Shown here piece after piece: positions 51,990-60,484 of a stretch of 63,315 nt of DNA. Position numbers and translations under genes: made by a program. The stretch is from Alkalibacter sp964582705. GTDB lineage: Bacteria; Bacillota; Clostridia; Eubacteriales; Alkalibacteraceae. Below the pieces are notes generated by a model. The model did not search any database, had not been told where the DNA came from, and saw only the letters and a list, made by a program, of their open reading frames with translations. The DNA lies in the NCBI GenBank assembly GCA_964582705.1, contig CAZOTE010000002.1, positions 1 through 63,315 on the forward strand, read 5' to 3'. Each line of letters opens with the position of its first letter. Position 1 is the first letter of the stretch.

Positions 51990-52835
51990 TTATTTGGTTT
52001 TATTTTCATCTATCAACCTCTGCAAGTGTATGCACAGGTAGACAATTTCGTCTCTTCCTACCGTATAATCGTGATTCTTTTGGATGTAGTCCTTAATCCT
52101 TTCTGCTGCGTGAAATGCCTGTTGATAATTGTCTCTCATGTGCCCGTAGAACGGTGTCTCCATATTAGTGCTATTCTTTTTGCCTACGATGCGCTGAGCA
52201 AAGAACCTGATATGAGTGACGAGCCTCTCATAAGATAGACTTGAATCATCGTAGTCTATTCTTAAGATGTATTTTATAAGATTCAATATGTCTTGAACCA
52301 TCTCTGTAATATCCACGGTGTTAGGCATTTCCTCTCCCATGGTGGCATTGATCAAGTGAAGAGCGATAAATCCAGCCTCGTCCTCAGGCATTTCCATGCC
52401 AAGTTTCTTTCCTATAAGCTCCAATCCCCACAAACCGGTTTTAAACTCCTTTTTGTAAAGCTTTTTTATTTCCCATAGAAGATGATTTTTTATGACCAGG
52501 CCATTTTTGTGCCTGTGCACCGCAAAAGATATATGGTCGGCCAGGGCGATGTGAATGTTATTTTCAAGCTTTTTTTCCAGTATTTTTTCTCCGTAGATTA
52601 TTATTTCTTCAGAGATGTCCAAAAGGGCAGGAGATATTTCCTTGATCATCTGTTCATAAATATCTGCTTCTCTTTCGTCCTTCAATGTGAAGACTTTTTC
52701 GATTTTATCCTTTTCTATGATATCTCCACCAGCCTTTTGAAAAGCTATGCCTTTTCCCATGACAACGATTTCTTCACCTGTATCTTCTTGATGGGAAATT
52801 ACCACGTTGTTGTTAAGTATCTTTCTAATCCGCAT
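51990..52835 (-). CDS. LicT/SacY-type transcription antiterminator
   Basis: About 281 residues: RNA-binding CAT domain (1-55, MRIRKILNNNVVISH), PRD1 (about 65-170, with LADHISFAVHRHKNG) and PRD2 (about 175-280, with VTHIRFFAQRI and YLCIHLQRLI). The histidines in the PRDs are targets of HPr and EII phosphorylation. Without sucrose the phosphorylated form should be inactive. RAT sites precede its own gene and scrA. ATG 52835 is preferred, with GGGGAG six bases upstream. Confidence 0.92.
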   Translation of the reverse strand: MRIRKILNNNVVISHQEDTGEEIVVMGKGIAFQKAGGDIIEKDKIEKVFTLKDEREADIYEQMIKEISPALLDISEEIIIYGEKILEKKLENNIHIALADHISFAVHRHKNGLVIKNHLLWEIKKLYKKEFKTGLWGLELIGKKLGMEMPEDEAGFIALHLINATMGEEMPNTVDITEMVQDILNLIKYILRIDYDDSSLSYERLVTHIRFFAQRIVGKKNSTNMETPFYGHMRDNYQQAFHAAERIKDYIQKNHDYTVGRDEIVYLCIHLQRLIDENKTK

Positions 52836-52887
52836 CCTCATCTCCCCGTCTCCGATTATAAATTATCAAGCACGGTATCCTATGCAA

Positions 52888-52954
52888 CAAAAAAACCCGA
52901 ACCAAAACCCCCAGGGGCTGACTCAGGTTTTGCCTGCTTTACCAGTAACAATCC
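52888..52954 (-). promoter_or_regulatory. RAT antiterminator and terminator before the antiterminator gene
   Basis: RAT at 52926-52954 on the minus strand (GGATTGTTACTGGTA, then GCAGGCAAAACC). It overlaps a terminator whose 3' arm ends in GGGTTTTTTTG (T-run at 52887-52894). Mutually exclusive folding gives autoregulation of the antiterminator gene. Confidence 0.9.
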
Positions 52955-52990
52955 AGATATAAAACTTCACATTCGTTTATTTCTGATTTA

Positions 52991-53019
52991 ATCTTACAAA
53001 ATTTCTGACTATATGTCAA
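52991..53019 (-). promoter_or_regulatory. Promoter of the sucrose operon
   Basis: On the minus strand TTGACA (53019-53014) and TAAGAT (52996-52991) with 17-base spacing; the transcript would begin just before the first RAT. Confidence 0.85.
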
Positions 53020-53033
53020 TAAAGTTTAGGAAT

Positions 53034-53852
53034 TTATTTTCTTTTATCAATTACTTCTAATGAAGACATGGCACCCATTTTTGTGCATACCATTGCTGCC
53101 ACCTTGTTTGCTCTAGCTGTTATCCCCTCTAGCACCGCAAAATCATTTAGGGCTACTCTGCTGTTTTCTTCAATCATCAAACCGCTTAAAAAAGCTCCTA
53201 CGAATGCGTCGCCCGCTCCCGTAGTATCAACAGGATTAATTTTTATGCTGGGAATCAACACCCGTTTGTCTGAACTTGCCAACAACGTACCTCTGCTCCC
53301 AAGGGTGACAGCCGCGATCCCTTTAAAGCTTTCAAACAGCGTATCCAATGCATCTTCCGAATTTTCCTTTTCAAATATCATCAACAGCTCCTCGTCAGAA
53401 AGCTTAACAAAATCAGATTTATTGATATATTCAATCGACAATAGTACAAACTCTTCTTTTCTTTCTTTCCAAAGGTCTTCCCTGTAATTTGGATCAAAGG
53501 ATATTATTCCACCATTTATTTTAGCCAGATTTATAGCCTCTTCATATGAATTTTTCATCTTGCCACCTAATAGTGCTGTAGCAGATCCCAAGTGTAATAT
53601 TTCACATTTTTCGTATCTTTCTTGAAAACCGGTTAATTCATATTCTGCATCTGCTCCCCTGTCAAATACAAAGTCCCTTTCTCCATCATCCATTATAGAT
53701 ACAAATGCCTTGGTAGTCTTTCCTTTTCTTTGAATCATCGAAGTATCCACTCCAAAATGCTCTATGGACGCAATCAGAAAATCGCCGAATGGATCCTCTC
53801 CAACACAACCTGCAAAGCTGGCATTCACTCCTATTTTTGCTGCAGCTGCCGC
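53034..53852 (-). pseudogene. scrK: 5'-truncated PfkB fructokinase
   Basis: A PfkB sugar kinase lacking its N terminus. The C-terminal catalytic motif DTTGAGDAF and the ATP side (AAVTLGSRGTLL) are intact. The homologous reading continues upstream only to AAAAAKIGVNASF (53852) and then meets TAA at 53853-53855. The usual first 45-55 residues, with the substrate-binding GGAPANVA, are gone. The best open start, GTG 53828, touches its own SD. I infer a deletion. An intact gene would phosphorylate fructose released by ScrB. Confidence 0.75.
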
Positions 53853-54022
53853 TTAACTGTAAAAATCAACTCTTCATATTTTCCATTTTCAGCTCCTGAT
53901 TTATAGTTACGCAATATATTAAAGTTATACCCGCTAAATAAGAGCACCAATGCTACGTTATATTATCGTTAAAAAAATGTTATGTGCCTTCATTGACCGT
54001 TAAGGAATATTACGTATTGCGG

Positions 54023-54051
54023 TTGAGCTTCAAGCGTGATAATATCATAAT
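54023..54051 (+). promoter_or_regulatory. Possible promoter of speA
   Basis: TTGAGC (54023-54028) and CATAAT (54046-54051) with 17-base spacing, 38 bases before the speA ATG. Confidence 0.5.
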
Positions 54052-54089
54052 GTATGCAATAAGATATTGTTAATGGAAGGATAGTTGCA

Positions 54090-56009
54090 ATGAATAAAAC
54101 TGAACTTTTAGGCCGCTGGACAAAAGAAAAATCAGAAGAGCTTTACGGCATCAAAAACTGGGGAGCAGGATACTTTTCAATATCTGACAAGGGCGAAGTC
54201 ATGGTTAACCCTTATATGAAAAACAAGGAATCAGACACCAGCTTAATGGATATAATTTCAGGCATTAGAGAAAGAGGGCTGGATATGCCCGTTTTGTTGA
54301 GATTTGAAAACCTTTTGGACGCACAGATCTCGTATCTGAACGAATCATTTAACAATGCTATCAAAACCCTTAATTACCAAGGTTTTTACAGAGGCGTTTA
54401 TCCGATTAAAGTAAACCAACAGCAGCAAGTAATAGAAGAAGTTACAAAATTCGGCCAAAGGTATCACCATGGTTTGGAAGTAGGCAGCAAGCCAGAACTT
54501 ATTGCGGCTCTTTCTCTTTTAAAAGACAAGGAAGCCTGCCTTATATGCAACGGATACAAAGACGAAGAGTTCATCGATCTCTGTCTATATGCAGTAAAGA
54601 TGGGCTTTAATTGCTTTTTCGTTATCGAGATACCCGGCGAACTCGACTTGCTCCTTGCAAGGTCCGAAGCGCTTGGAATAAAGCCGAATATCGGAATAAG
54701 AATCAAGCTTTCAGCCAAAGCAGGAGGCCATTGGACGGACTCCGGTGGCGATAGAAGCATTTTTGGGCTAAACGTATCTCAAGTCATAACCATGGTAGAC
54801 AAACTCAAAGAATGCAACATGCTGGATTCTTTAAAGCTGATGCACTACCACCTGGGTTCACAGATTCCCAACATAAGAGATATTCGTTCTGCTGTCTTGG
54901 AAGCGACCAGGGTGTATGCGGAGCTGGTCAAAGAAGGAGCTCCCATGGGTTACCTTGATCTTGGAGGCGGGCTTGCAGTTGATTATGATGGATCGAATAC
55001 AAACTACACAAACAGCAGAAACTACTCAGTAGAAGAATATTGCACGGACATCGTAGAAGCAGTTATGTCCATACTCGATCCTAGTGAGATACCACACCCG
55101 GTAATTGTGACTGAATCCGGCAGAACGACTGTAGCCTACTACTCGGTACTTTTATTCAATGTACTTGATGTAGAAAAACTCGAGGAATACGAAATTCCTG
55201 AATCTCTGAAAGACGAGTCCCCTGAGCAGATAAAAAATCTATTTGAAGTATATAAGAGCCTGACTCTTAAAAATATCCAAGAGTGCTACAACGACGCTCT
55301 ATACTACAGGGATCAAATCAGAGAGATGTTCAAGCATGGAAGCATCACCCTTAGAGAGAGGTCTTTTTCTGAAAAGATATTTTGGAGCCTTATCAGCAAA
55401 ATATCCAAGGAAAAGCAAAAGCTTAAAAATCCCCCGCCTGATCTGGAAGATCTGGAAAGCGCCATTGCAGATATCTACTACTGCAACTTCTCGGTATTTC
55501 AGTCTATACCCGACAGTTGGGCTATTGATCAGCTCTTTCCCATTATGCCTCTACACAGGTTGACGGAACTTCCAAAAAGAAATGCTATAATAGCGGATAT
55601 TACCTGTGACTGTGACGGTAAGATTGACAGGTTCATCGACCTTCACGATGTAAGAAACACTTTGCCGCTGCATGATGTAAAAAACGGCGATGATTATTAT
55701 TTAGGCGTTTTTCTTGTAGGGGCATACCAGGAAACCTTGGGTGATCTCCACAATCTCTTTGGTGATACAAATGTGGTCAGCGTAAGAATCTATCCTGACG
55801 GTGACTATGATTTTGTCAAGGAAATTCATGGTGACAGTGTCGCAGATGTGCTCTCATATGTTGAGTTTGATCCTAAAGATATGATAGAAAGGTTCCGGGA
55901 AACTGCAGAAGCAGCTATACGTGAAGGCCTTATAGACCCAACCGACCGGCGTGAGATCATGAAAGCTTATGATACAGGTTTGAGAGGATATACATACTAC
56001 GAGAGATAA
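54090..56009 (+). CDS. speA: Biosynthetic arginine decarboxylase SpeA
   Basis: A 639-residue fold III PLP decarboxylase making agmatine from arginine. The PLP lysine is in GVYPIKVNQQQQ near residue 110; GLEVGSKPELIAAL follows; ALGIKPNIGIRIKL near 200 and HYHLGSQIPNI near 260 belong to the barrel, and the C-terminal beta domain has ITCDCDGKID near 510. The full length agrees with the SpeA family. Downstream polyamine genes follow several kilobases away. A terminator closes the gene. Confidence 0.95.
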   Translation: MNKTELLGRWTKEKSEELYGIKNWGAGYFSISDKGEVMVNPYMKNKESDTSLMDIISGIRERGLDMPVLLRFENLLDAQISYLNESFNNAIKTLNYQGFYRGVYPIKVNQQQQVIEEVTKFGQRYHHGLEVGSKPELIAALSLLKDKEACLICNGYKDEEFIDLCLYAVKMGFNCFFVIEIPGELDLLLARSEALGIKPNIGIRIKLSAKAGGHWTDSGGDRSIFGLNVSQVITMVDKLKECNMLDSLKLMHYHLGSQIPNIRDIRSAVLEATRVYAELVKEGAPMGYLDLGGGLAVDYDGSNTNYTNSRNYSVEEYCTDIVEAVMSILDPSEIPHPVIVTESGRTTVAYYSVLLFNVLDVEKLEEYEIPESLKDESPEQIKNLFEVYKSLTLKNIQECYNDALYYRDQIREMFKHGSITLRERSFSEKIFWSLISKISKEKQKLKNPPPDLEDLESAIADIYYCNFSVFQSIPDSWAIDQLFPIMPLHRLTELPKRNAIIADITCDCDGKIDRFIDLHDVRNTLPLHDVKNGDDYYLGVFLVGAYQETLGDLHNLFGDTNVVSVRIYPDGDYDFVKEIHGDSVADVLSYVEFDPKDMIERFRETAEAAIREGLIDPTDRREIMKAYDTGLRGYTYYER

Positions 56010-56016
56010 CAAACTC

Positions 56017-56052
56017 AATTGCGATTAAATAAACTTTAATCGCAATTATTTT
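56017..56052 (+). terminator. Terminator of speA
   Basis: AATTGCGATTAAA (56017-56029) pairs with its complement (56035-56047) over a 5-base loop and is followed by ATTTTTG. Confidence 0.85.
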
Positions 56053-56159
56053 TGTTTATAATTATTTTTTTGTGGTATATTATGTTATATAAATTCGTTG
56101 TAAATTTAAATTTTTATTTACGATGGATTAATTTTTTTCAAAAATGAATGGAGGCAATT

Positions 56160-56654
56160 ATGGAAAATCAAAAGACACTACAAAATTTAATGGAAGCATT
56201 CGCTGGTGAATCTCAAGCGAACAGAAAATACCTGGCTTATGCGCAAAAAGCTGAAGCTGACGGAAAGAAGAATGCTGCTAAATTATTTAAGGCGGCTTCT
56301 GATGCCGAAACCTTGCACGCTCTTAAGCATTTTGAAGTAGCAGGAAAAATCAAAACTACAGAAGAAAATCTTAATGACGCTGTTGAAGGAGAAAACCACG
56401 AATACCAAAGCATGTATCCTGAGTTTTTAGAAGCAGCCAAGGCAGAAGGCAACAAAGAAGCAATAAGAACATTTACTTTCGCCTTGAAAGCAGAAGAAGT
56501 TCACGCCAATCTGTACAAGGAAGCATTGGAAAACCTGGATATCGAAGAAGAAGTATACTATTACTTATGTCCTGTCTGTGGAAACATAGAAAAATCAATA
56601 CCTGATAAATGCTTCATCTGTGGAGTGCCGGGAGACAAGTTCATTAAATACTAA
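56160..56654 (+). CDS. rbr: Rubrerythrin
   Basis: A 164-residue protein: ferritin-like diiron domain (1-130, EAFAGESQANRKYLAYAQKA near residue 11, EEVHANLYKEAL near 115) and a C-terminal rubredoxin-like iron site (CPVCGNIEKS and CFICGVPG). It reduces hydrogen peroxide in the cytoplasm of anaerobes. ATG 56160 with GGAGG five bases before is preferred over the overlapping ATG at 56148. Confidence 0.95.
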   Translation: MENQKTLQNLMEAFAGESQANRKYLAYAQKAEADGKKNAAKLFKAASDAETLHALKHFEVAGKIKTTEENLNDAVEGENHEYQSMYPEFLEAAKAEGNKEAIRTFTFALKAEEVHANLYKEALENLDIEEEVYYYLCPVCGNIEKSIPDKCFICGVPGDKFIKY

Positions 56655-56660
56655 AGAAAT

Positions 56661-56699
56661 AAAGGGTAGAGAAATCTTAAAAAGATTTTTCTACCCTTT
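56661..56699. terminator. Terminator between rubrerythrin and sfsA
   Basis: AAAGGGTAGAGAAATCTT pairs with its near complement over a 4-base loop and ends in TTTT on both strands. It overlaps the last codons of sfsA, so it serves both convergent genes. Confidence 0.85.
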
Positions 56700-57378
56700 T
56701 GTCTATTCTAATATAGTCCCCGCCGACAAATGAATCATAACAAAGTATTTTAACTCCCTCATCTCTTGCTTTTATAAGGGTATTGGAAAATTCCAGGTCC
56801 CTTTCATAGTTTGGCGAAAATATATGAGGATGATTCATCTGCACCAAAAAAAACACGTAATTTTCATACCCTTCATTCTGGAGCCTTATTAGTTCCTTAA
56901 GATGCTTTGATCCTCTAAGTGTGGGAGCATCTGGAAACCTGGCATGGCCAACCTCTTCCAACGTCACCCCCTTAACTTCGATAAAGCCCTTTGTTCCATC
57001 CTTTTCATAATAAAAATCAAACCTTGATTTTCCACAGGACGCTTCTCTTTTCAATTTATGGGTTTTTCCTATCTCGATGATTTTCCCTTGAAGAATTGCC
57101 TCTTCAACCACATTATTTGGAATTTGTGAATCTATATTTATGATTATCTTTTTTCCCTCAGATACTCTCTTTTCAACTGCAATAAGATCGTATGCAGTCT
57201 TTCTATTTGGATTAAGACTTCTTTGAAGGTATACCTTCGCACCTTCCATAAGTATTTCTCTGCATCTACCTGTATTTTTCACATGGACGACTTCTCTTTT
57301 ACCGTCGATTATCACATTTGCTATGAACCTGTTAGGTCTATCTAAAAAAACGCCTTCTTTGACCCTTTCATAAATCAT
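56677..57378 (-). CDS. sfsA: SfsA family DNA/RNA nuclease
   Basis: A 233-residue SfsA protein: N-terminal OB-like part (VFLDRPNRFIANVIIDGK near residue 10) and a PD-(D/E)XK nuclease fold with FDFYYEKDGTKGFIEVKGVTLE near 120, given here as FIEVKGVTLE. PDAPTLRGSKHLKEL near 148 is the family signature. SfsA was named for sugar fermentation stimulation; a nuclease activity is proposed. The gene is isolated. Confidence 0.93.
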   Translation of the reverse strand: MIYERVKEGVFLDRPNRFIANVIIDGKREVVHVKNTGRCREILMEGAKVYLQRSLNPNRKTAYDLIAVEKRVSEGKKIIINIDSQIPNNVVEEAILQGKIIEIGKTHKLKREASCGKSRFDFYYEKDGTKGFIEVKGVTLEEVGHARFPDAPTLRGSKHLKELIRLQNEGYENYVFFLVQMNHPHIFSPNYERDLEFSNTLIKARDEGVKILCYDSFVGGDYIRIDKRVEKSF

Positions 57379-57405
57379 TCATACATCCTGCTTTCTAAAT
57401 TATAA

Positions 57406-58833
57406 TTAATTTGTTTTTATTTTTTTTTGTATTTCATTTACCGACATCTTGTTTAGTCCGTAAGCCTTGAGGCTTAAAAATGAAGCTACAAAGCTCACAG
57501 CCGAACCGATGCCTATTACCAGACCTATTACGATAACGGTGCTCTCCATCTGAAAATCCAGGTCCGGATTAAAGCTTGCCAGGTCTAGTATCCACCCTAT
57601 CAGAAACAAAGTTATTGATTGGGACAGTTTGTAAAACATGGTCAAAAAACCATAATAGCTTCCTTCTGATCGCTTACCGGTTTTAAGCTCGTCCAAATCG
57701 ATGACATCAGCCATCATGGATAAGGGTATAGTGTACAAACCTGAAGTTCCAAAACCCGCCAAAACTGCGAATGGGATAAAATAAAGCACGCTGCCCCTGA
57801 CTTCTTCTCTGATGGCAACTAAAAATGCAAATAGAAGGCAGCTCGCGATGCTTATGAAGACCCCCATCATCACAGCTGGTTTTTTGTCGAACCTTTCGGA
57901 TATCTTATACCATACGGGCTGGGAAACAATAGATACCGCAAATTGTACACCGACCACTATTGCTATCTGCTGACTCGTTAAAAAAAATGTATAAGTAAAT
58001 ACATGTAGACCCATGTTCGCTATTAGTGCTGAAGCGATATTGTTGAACATGTATGAAAAGGACAATGCCCTGAAATTAAGATTCCCAAATATCCGCCTAA
58101 ATTCCCCAAAAAGCTCTCTTATCGTTAATCTTGGGTTATCTTTTTGGATGTTCTCCCTAAGTGTCGGAATGTACTTTCTTGTTGTAAAGTGACAATACAT
58201 GGCGAATGTTATAATTATCAAAGAGGAAAAAACTCCCATGGTCCTATATGACAAAGGGTTCAACTGTCCCGAAGGAAACTGCAGGGAAGGCCTGAAAAAC
58301 ACGTACATTCCAAAAACTGAAACAAAGGCCAGCCCCAAAAGAAAAAACACAGTCTTAACGCTCTGGATTTCTGTCCTTTCGTCGTAATCCTTTGATAGCT
58401 CTGCACCTAGGGCCGTATAGGGGGTAACATATATAGTGCTAAAGGTTTTAATAATAAGAATGAGCATCACAATAGCTGAAAACTTAAAAGCCAAGGACAA
58501 ATCGGGATCAATGTTCCACAACAAAAAGTTGGCCACCGCCATTCCGATGCTTCCAAAAATTATGTATTGATGCCTTCTGCCAAATCTCTCGGATTTTGTT
58601 ATATCTGAAAAATATCCCATGAACGGGTCTGTCAAAGCATCCCAAATAATGCTCAAGCTCAATGCCGTACCAATCAAGCTACCGGGGATTCCTAAAATTG
58701 CGGTGCAATAAAAAACCAGATATGTCCCTACAACCTGGTTGATGACTCCCGTGCTAAAATTTCCAGAGCCGTATCCTATTTTGTCTTTCATCGGTATCAG
58801 CTTATTATCAGTTATTGAATTTTTATATCTCAA
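57406..58833 (-). CDS. GPH-family glycoside/pentoside/hexuronide symporter
   Basis: A 475-residue MFS transporter with twelve membrane helices, of the glycoside-pentoside-hexuronide:cation group (MelB-like). Its N terminus is KDKIGYGSGNFSTG, a typical GPH start, and DALTDPFMGYFSDIT near residue 65 holds the cation-site acids. It starts at TTG 58833 with AAGGAG seven bases upstream. No glycosidase adjoins it, so the sugar is unknown. Confidence 0.88.
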   Translation of the reverse strand: MRYKNSITDNKLIPMKDKIGYGSGNFSTGVINQVVGTYLVFYCTAILGIPGSLIGTALSLSIIWDALTDPFMGYFSDITKSERFGRRHQYIIFGSIGMAVANFLLWNIDPDLSLAFKFSAIVMLILIIKTFSTIYVTPYTALGAELSKDYDERTEIQSVKTVFFLLGLAFVSVFGMYVFFRPSLQFPSGQLNPLSYRTMGVFSSLIIITFAMYCHFTTRKYIPTLRENIQKDNPRLTIRELFGEFRRIFGNLNFRALSFSYMFNNIASALIANMGLHVFTYTFFLTSQQIAIVVGVQFAVSIVSQPVWYKISERFDKKPAVMMGVFISIASCLLFAFLVAIREEVRGSVLYFIPFAVLAGFGTSGLYTIPLSMMADVIDLDELKTGKRSEGSYYGFLTMFYKLSQSITLFLIGWILDLASFNPDLDFQMESTVIVIGLVIGIGSAVSFVASFLSLKAYGLNKMSVNEIQKKIKTN

Positions 58834-58921
58834 ACCTGTTCTCCTTAAGGTTATTGCATCCCATTAGATGATTTTAGCATATTTCAGTCCTTTTATCACC
58901 AGATTTTTGAAGCATAAGACA

Positions 58922-58950
58922 TTGATATAATCTTTTTTATCGGATATAAT
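58922..58950 (+). promoter_or_regulatory. Promoter of citrate synthase
   Basis: TTGATA (58922-58927) and TATAAT (58945-58950) with 17-base spacing. Confidence 0.8.
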
Positions 58951-58975
58951 AATTATGTCGGAACATTAGATATTA

Positions 58976-59000
58976 CAAGCCTCGATTTACTCGAGGCTTG
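58976..59000 (+). other. Hairpin in the citrate synthase leader
   Basis: CAAGCCTCGA (58976-58985) and its complement (58991-59000) form a 10-bp perfect stem with a 5-base loop, about 25 bases after the predicted transcription start. No T-run follows, so mRNA stabilisation or a regulatory site is more likely than termination. Confidence 0.6.
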
Positions 59001-59043
59001 TCTTCTAGAATACACAAATCTAACTAACTGGAGGTAATGGTTT

Positions 59044-60378
59044 ATGTTAAAAGAACTGAGCCAAATGGCAGAAAAAAGCAGCTATATAAATCCTGAATTA
59101 TATACCAAATACGAGGTTAAAAGAGGCTTGCGGGATATCACCGGCAAGGGAGTGCTTACAGGACTTACTGAAATTGGGGAAGTCCATTCTTACATAATAT
59201 GCGACAATGAAATGGTGCCGGAACCCGGCCAACTGTTCTATAGAGGAATCGATGTAGCGGATTTGACAAAGGGGTTCATGACAGAGGAACGAGCGGGTTT
59301 TGAAGAGACGATATACCTTTTGCTCTTCGGTTCACTACCGACCAGTGAAAGGCTTACAGACTTCAACAAGCTTCTCGCTGATTACAGAAGTCTTCCCAAA
59401 AGCTTCGTAAGAGACATAATTATGAAAGCGCCCAGCAAAGACGTAATGAACATGCTCGCAAGGGGTGTACTGGCACTGTACAGCTACGACGAGAATGCAG
59501 ATGACACATCTGTTGAAAACGTGCTTCGGCAAAGCTTGATGTTGATAGCTCAATTCCCACTTTTAGCTGTTTACAGCTACCAGGCTATTTCACATTATCA
59601 TAGAAATCAGAGCTTGATAATTCATAGCCCAAAGGCTGAGTATTCCACCGCTGAGAATATACTTCATCTTCTAAGACCTGACAGCACATTTACTCCCCTT
59701 GAGGCTCAAATACTTGATTTGGCTCTTGTCCTTCACGCCGAGCACGGCGGAGGAAACAACTCCACATTTACTACCCATGTAGTAAGCTCAGCGGGAACAG
59801 ATACCTACTCTGCAATTGCCGCCGCTTTAGGCTCGCTGAAAGGACCAAAGCATGGCGGAGCAAACATCAAAGTTGTTCAGATGTTTGATGATATCAAAGA
59901 AAACGTACAGAATTGGGAAAGCGACGATGAGATTAAAGACTATTTGACCAAGCTTTTAAGAAAAGAGGCATTCGACAAGTCAGGGCTGATATACGGCATG
60001 GGCCACGCAGTCTATTCTGTATCCGACCCAAGAGCAGAAATCTTAAGAGCACACTGCCAAAGCCTTGCTCACGACAAAGGCCTTGAGCATGAGTTTAATC
60101 TTTATCACAAGGTTGAAAAACTTGCGCAGGAAGTCATACAGGAAGAGCGAAAAATCTATAAAGGCGTCAGCGCCAATGTAGATTTCTATTCTGGTTTTGT
60201 TTATCATATGCTTAATCTGCCAAAGGAGCTGCTAACACCAATTTTTGCAATATCGAGAATTGCTGGCTGGAGCGCCCATAGAATCGAAGAAATAGTCAAT
60301 AGAGGCAAGATAATCAGACCTGCATACAAGAGCATATCAAAGCGCAAGGATTATATCAGCCTGGAAAGCAGAAAATAA
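59044..60378 (+). CDS. gltA: Citrate synthase
   Basis: A 444-residue citrate/2-methylcitrate synthase. The active-site histidines are in HAEHGGGNNSTF near residue 235 and in GPKHGGANIKV near 277, with GMGHAVYSVSDPRAE near 320; the aspartate is near VDFYSGFVYHML. It has a long N terminus (about 50 residues before EPGQLFYRGIDV). It condenses oxaloacetate with acetyl-CoA, here probably for glutamate synthesis in a partial TCA path. Confidence 0.93.
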   Translation: MLKELSQMAEKSSYINPELYTKYEVKRGLRDITGKGVLTGLTEIGEVHSYIICDNEMVPEPGQLFYRGIDVADLTKGFMTEERAGFEETIYLLLFGSLPTSERLTDFNKLLADYRSLPKSFVRDIIMKAPSKDVMNMLARGVLALYSYDENADDTSVENVLRQSLMLIAQFPLLAVYSYQAISHYHRNQSLIIHSPKAEYSTAENILHLLRPDSTFTPLEAQILDLALVLHAEHGGGNNSTFTTHVVSSAGTDTYSAIAAALGSLKGPKHGGANIKVVQMFDDIKENVQNWESDDEIKDYLTKLLRKEAFDKSGLIYGMGHAVYSVSDPRAEILRAHCQSLAHDKGLEHEFNLYHKVEKLAQEVIQEERKIYKGVSANVDFYSGFVYHMLNLPKELLTPIFAISRIAGWSAHRIEEIVNRGKIIRPAYKSISKRKDYISLESRK

Positions 60379-60385
60379 AGCTTGT

Positions 60386-60413
60386 GATATATTTTATCTA
60401 GATAAAATATATC
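60386..60413 (+). repeat. 28-bp perfect palindrome
   Basis: A perfect inverted repeat with half site GATATATTTTATCT, with no central loop. It ends immediately before the -35 of the following promoter and lies 8 bases after the citrate synthase stop. It may be a regulator binding site or an RNA hairpin at the end of the gltA transcript. Confidence 0.85.
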
Positions 60414-60442
60414 TTGAATATTAAAATATTTTTTTGTATAAT
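60414..60442 (+). promoter_or_regulatory. Promoter of the carboxyspermidine operon
   Basis: TTGAAT (60414-60419) and TATAAT (60437-60442) with 17-base spacing; the spacer is T-rich. The start codon is 43 bases downstream. Confidence 0.7.
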
Positions 60443-60484
60443 CACGCATGTTAATAATTTTTATCATACAAGGGAGGATTATAA

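Noticed and set aside
53856..54010. A minus-strand open frame of about 43 codons upstream of the truncated fructokinase
   Set aside because: It has no clear start or SD, ends in TAG at about 53832, and does not resemble the missing kinase N terminus in any frame.
60386..60435. Reading the palindrome and following T-rich stretch only as an intrinsic terminator of citrate synthase
   Set aside because: The T-run is 16 bases beyond the stem and coincides with the spacer of a good promoter; a dual role stays possible, so it is listed as a repeat.
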